In this document: positions 63,884 through 64,000 of the stretch, piece by piece
Layout: each line of letters starts with the position of its first letter
Numbering within the stretch: the stretch's first letter is position 1
Source of the DNA: Rosenbergiella australiborealis
Lineage (GTDB): Bacteria > Pseudomonadota > Gammaproteobacteria > Enterobacterales > Enterobacteriaceae
DNA length: 64,000 nt
Assembly: GCF_018494035.1 (NCBI RefSeq)
Contig: NZ_JABBFO010000004.1
Span: forward strand, 62,001 to 126,000
Direction of reading: 5' to 3'
Program-made: the position numbers and the translations under genes
Notes under the pieces: model-generated
Database searches by the model: none
Told to the model about the DNA's origin: nothing
Seen by the model: the letters and a program-made list of their open reading frames with translations, nothing else

Positions 63884-64000
63884 TAGTGCCTACCTGATAG
63901 TCACCGGATTTACCCCCACGTTTCTCCACCAAACGGATACTTTCAATAACCATATCCTTTTGCACCGCTTTACACATATCATAAAGCGTTAATGCCGCCA
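63876..64000 (-). CDS. moaC: Cyclic pyranopterin monophosphate synthase MoaC, C-terminal end
   Basis: Cut by the right edge. The last 40 or so residues read [20 protein letters not shown] then [20 protein letters not shown], the typical MoaC end with the catalytic D and K of [11 protein letters not shown]. MoaC with MoaA makes cyclic pyranopterin. Overlaps the moaD start, in the moaABCDE order. Confidence 0.95.
   Translation of the reverse strand, partial: AALTLYDMCKAVQKDMVIESIRLVEKRGGKSGDYQVGTND

Overview
The window is a stretch of Enterobacterales core chromosome. Almost every protein can be matched from memory to an E. coli K-12 orthologue, often over its full length, and many neighbouring pairs keep the E. 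coli order (lolA-rarA-serS, cydDC-aat-infA, clpS-clpA, artPIQM, moeA-moeB, ybiB-dinG, moaCDE-ybhL). The genus cannot be fixed from this sequence alone. The compact gene order and the missing anaerobic genes suggest an Enterobacterales lineage outside the Escherichia/Salmonella group, but that is a guess. I see no prophage, insertion sequence, CRISPR array, rRNA or tRNA gene, and no obviously foreign island.

Layout. 1-6.2 kb: aroA (cut by the window edge), serC, ycaO, the MFS gene ycaD and serS. 6.3-12.5 kb: rarA, lolA, ftsK and lrp. 12.9-18.7 kb, plus strand: trxB, cydD, cydC, aat, infA. 18.8-24.5 kb: clpA and clpS (minus), poxB (plus), amiD (minus). 24.6-29.9 kb: the arginine transporter artPIQM, rlmC, nfsA, grxA. 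30-39 kb: ybjL, ybjG, dacC, rimO, moeA, moeB, ybiT. 39.2-43.3 kb: an H-NS family gene, mntR, a short mntS-like gene, ompX, rhtA, dps. 43.3-48 kb: rlmF, ybiB, dinG and a GNAT acetyltransferase. 48-59 kb: a block whose E. coli counterparts mostly lie elsewhere (yohO-like, idi, bglX, a DUF3772 mechanosensitive channel, pbpG, yohD, ldtB, an MFS gene, dusC). 59-64 kb: rhlE, ybhQ, ybhL, yaiW, moaE, moaD and the end of moaC.

Functional groups. Molybdenum cofactor synthesis appears twice (moeA-moeB and moaCDE). Ribosome and RNA modification is well represented: YcaO and RimO act together on ribosomal protein S12, RlmC and RlmF on 23S rRNA, and DusC on tRNA. Cell-envelope genes include dacC, pbpG, amiD, ldtB, ybjG, lolA and ompX. 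Manganese and oxidative-stress control is clustered at 40-43 kb, where mntR, an MntR-type operator, mntS and dps lie within 3.2 kb.

No wholly new system is visible. The observations most worth a second look are: two small genes that are easy to miss (an MntS homologue behind an MntR-type palindrome, and a YohO/UPF0387 membrane peptide); a 10-bp hairpin that contains the ribosome binding site of aroA; yaiW built into the moa-ybhL operon through overlapping start and stop codons; an H-NS family gene at an unusual locus; and the loss of focA-pflBA, dmsABC, cspD and serW from their E. coli positions. Comparisons with E. coli rest on memory of its sequence and gene order, not on a search.
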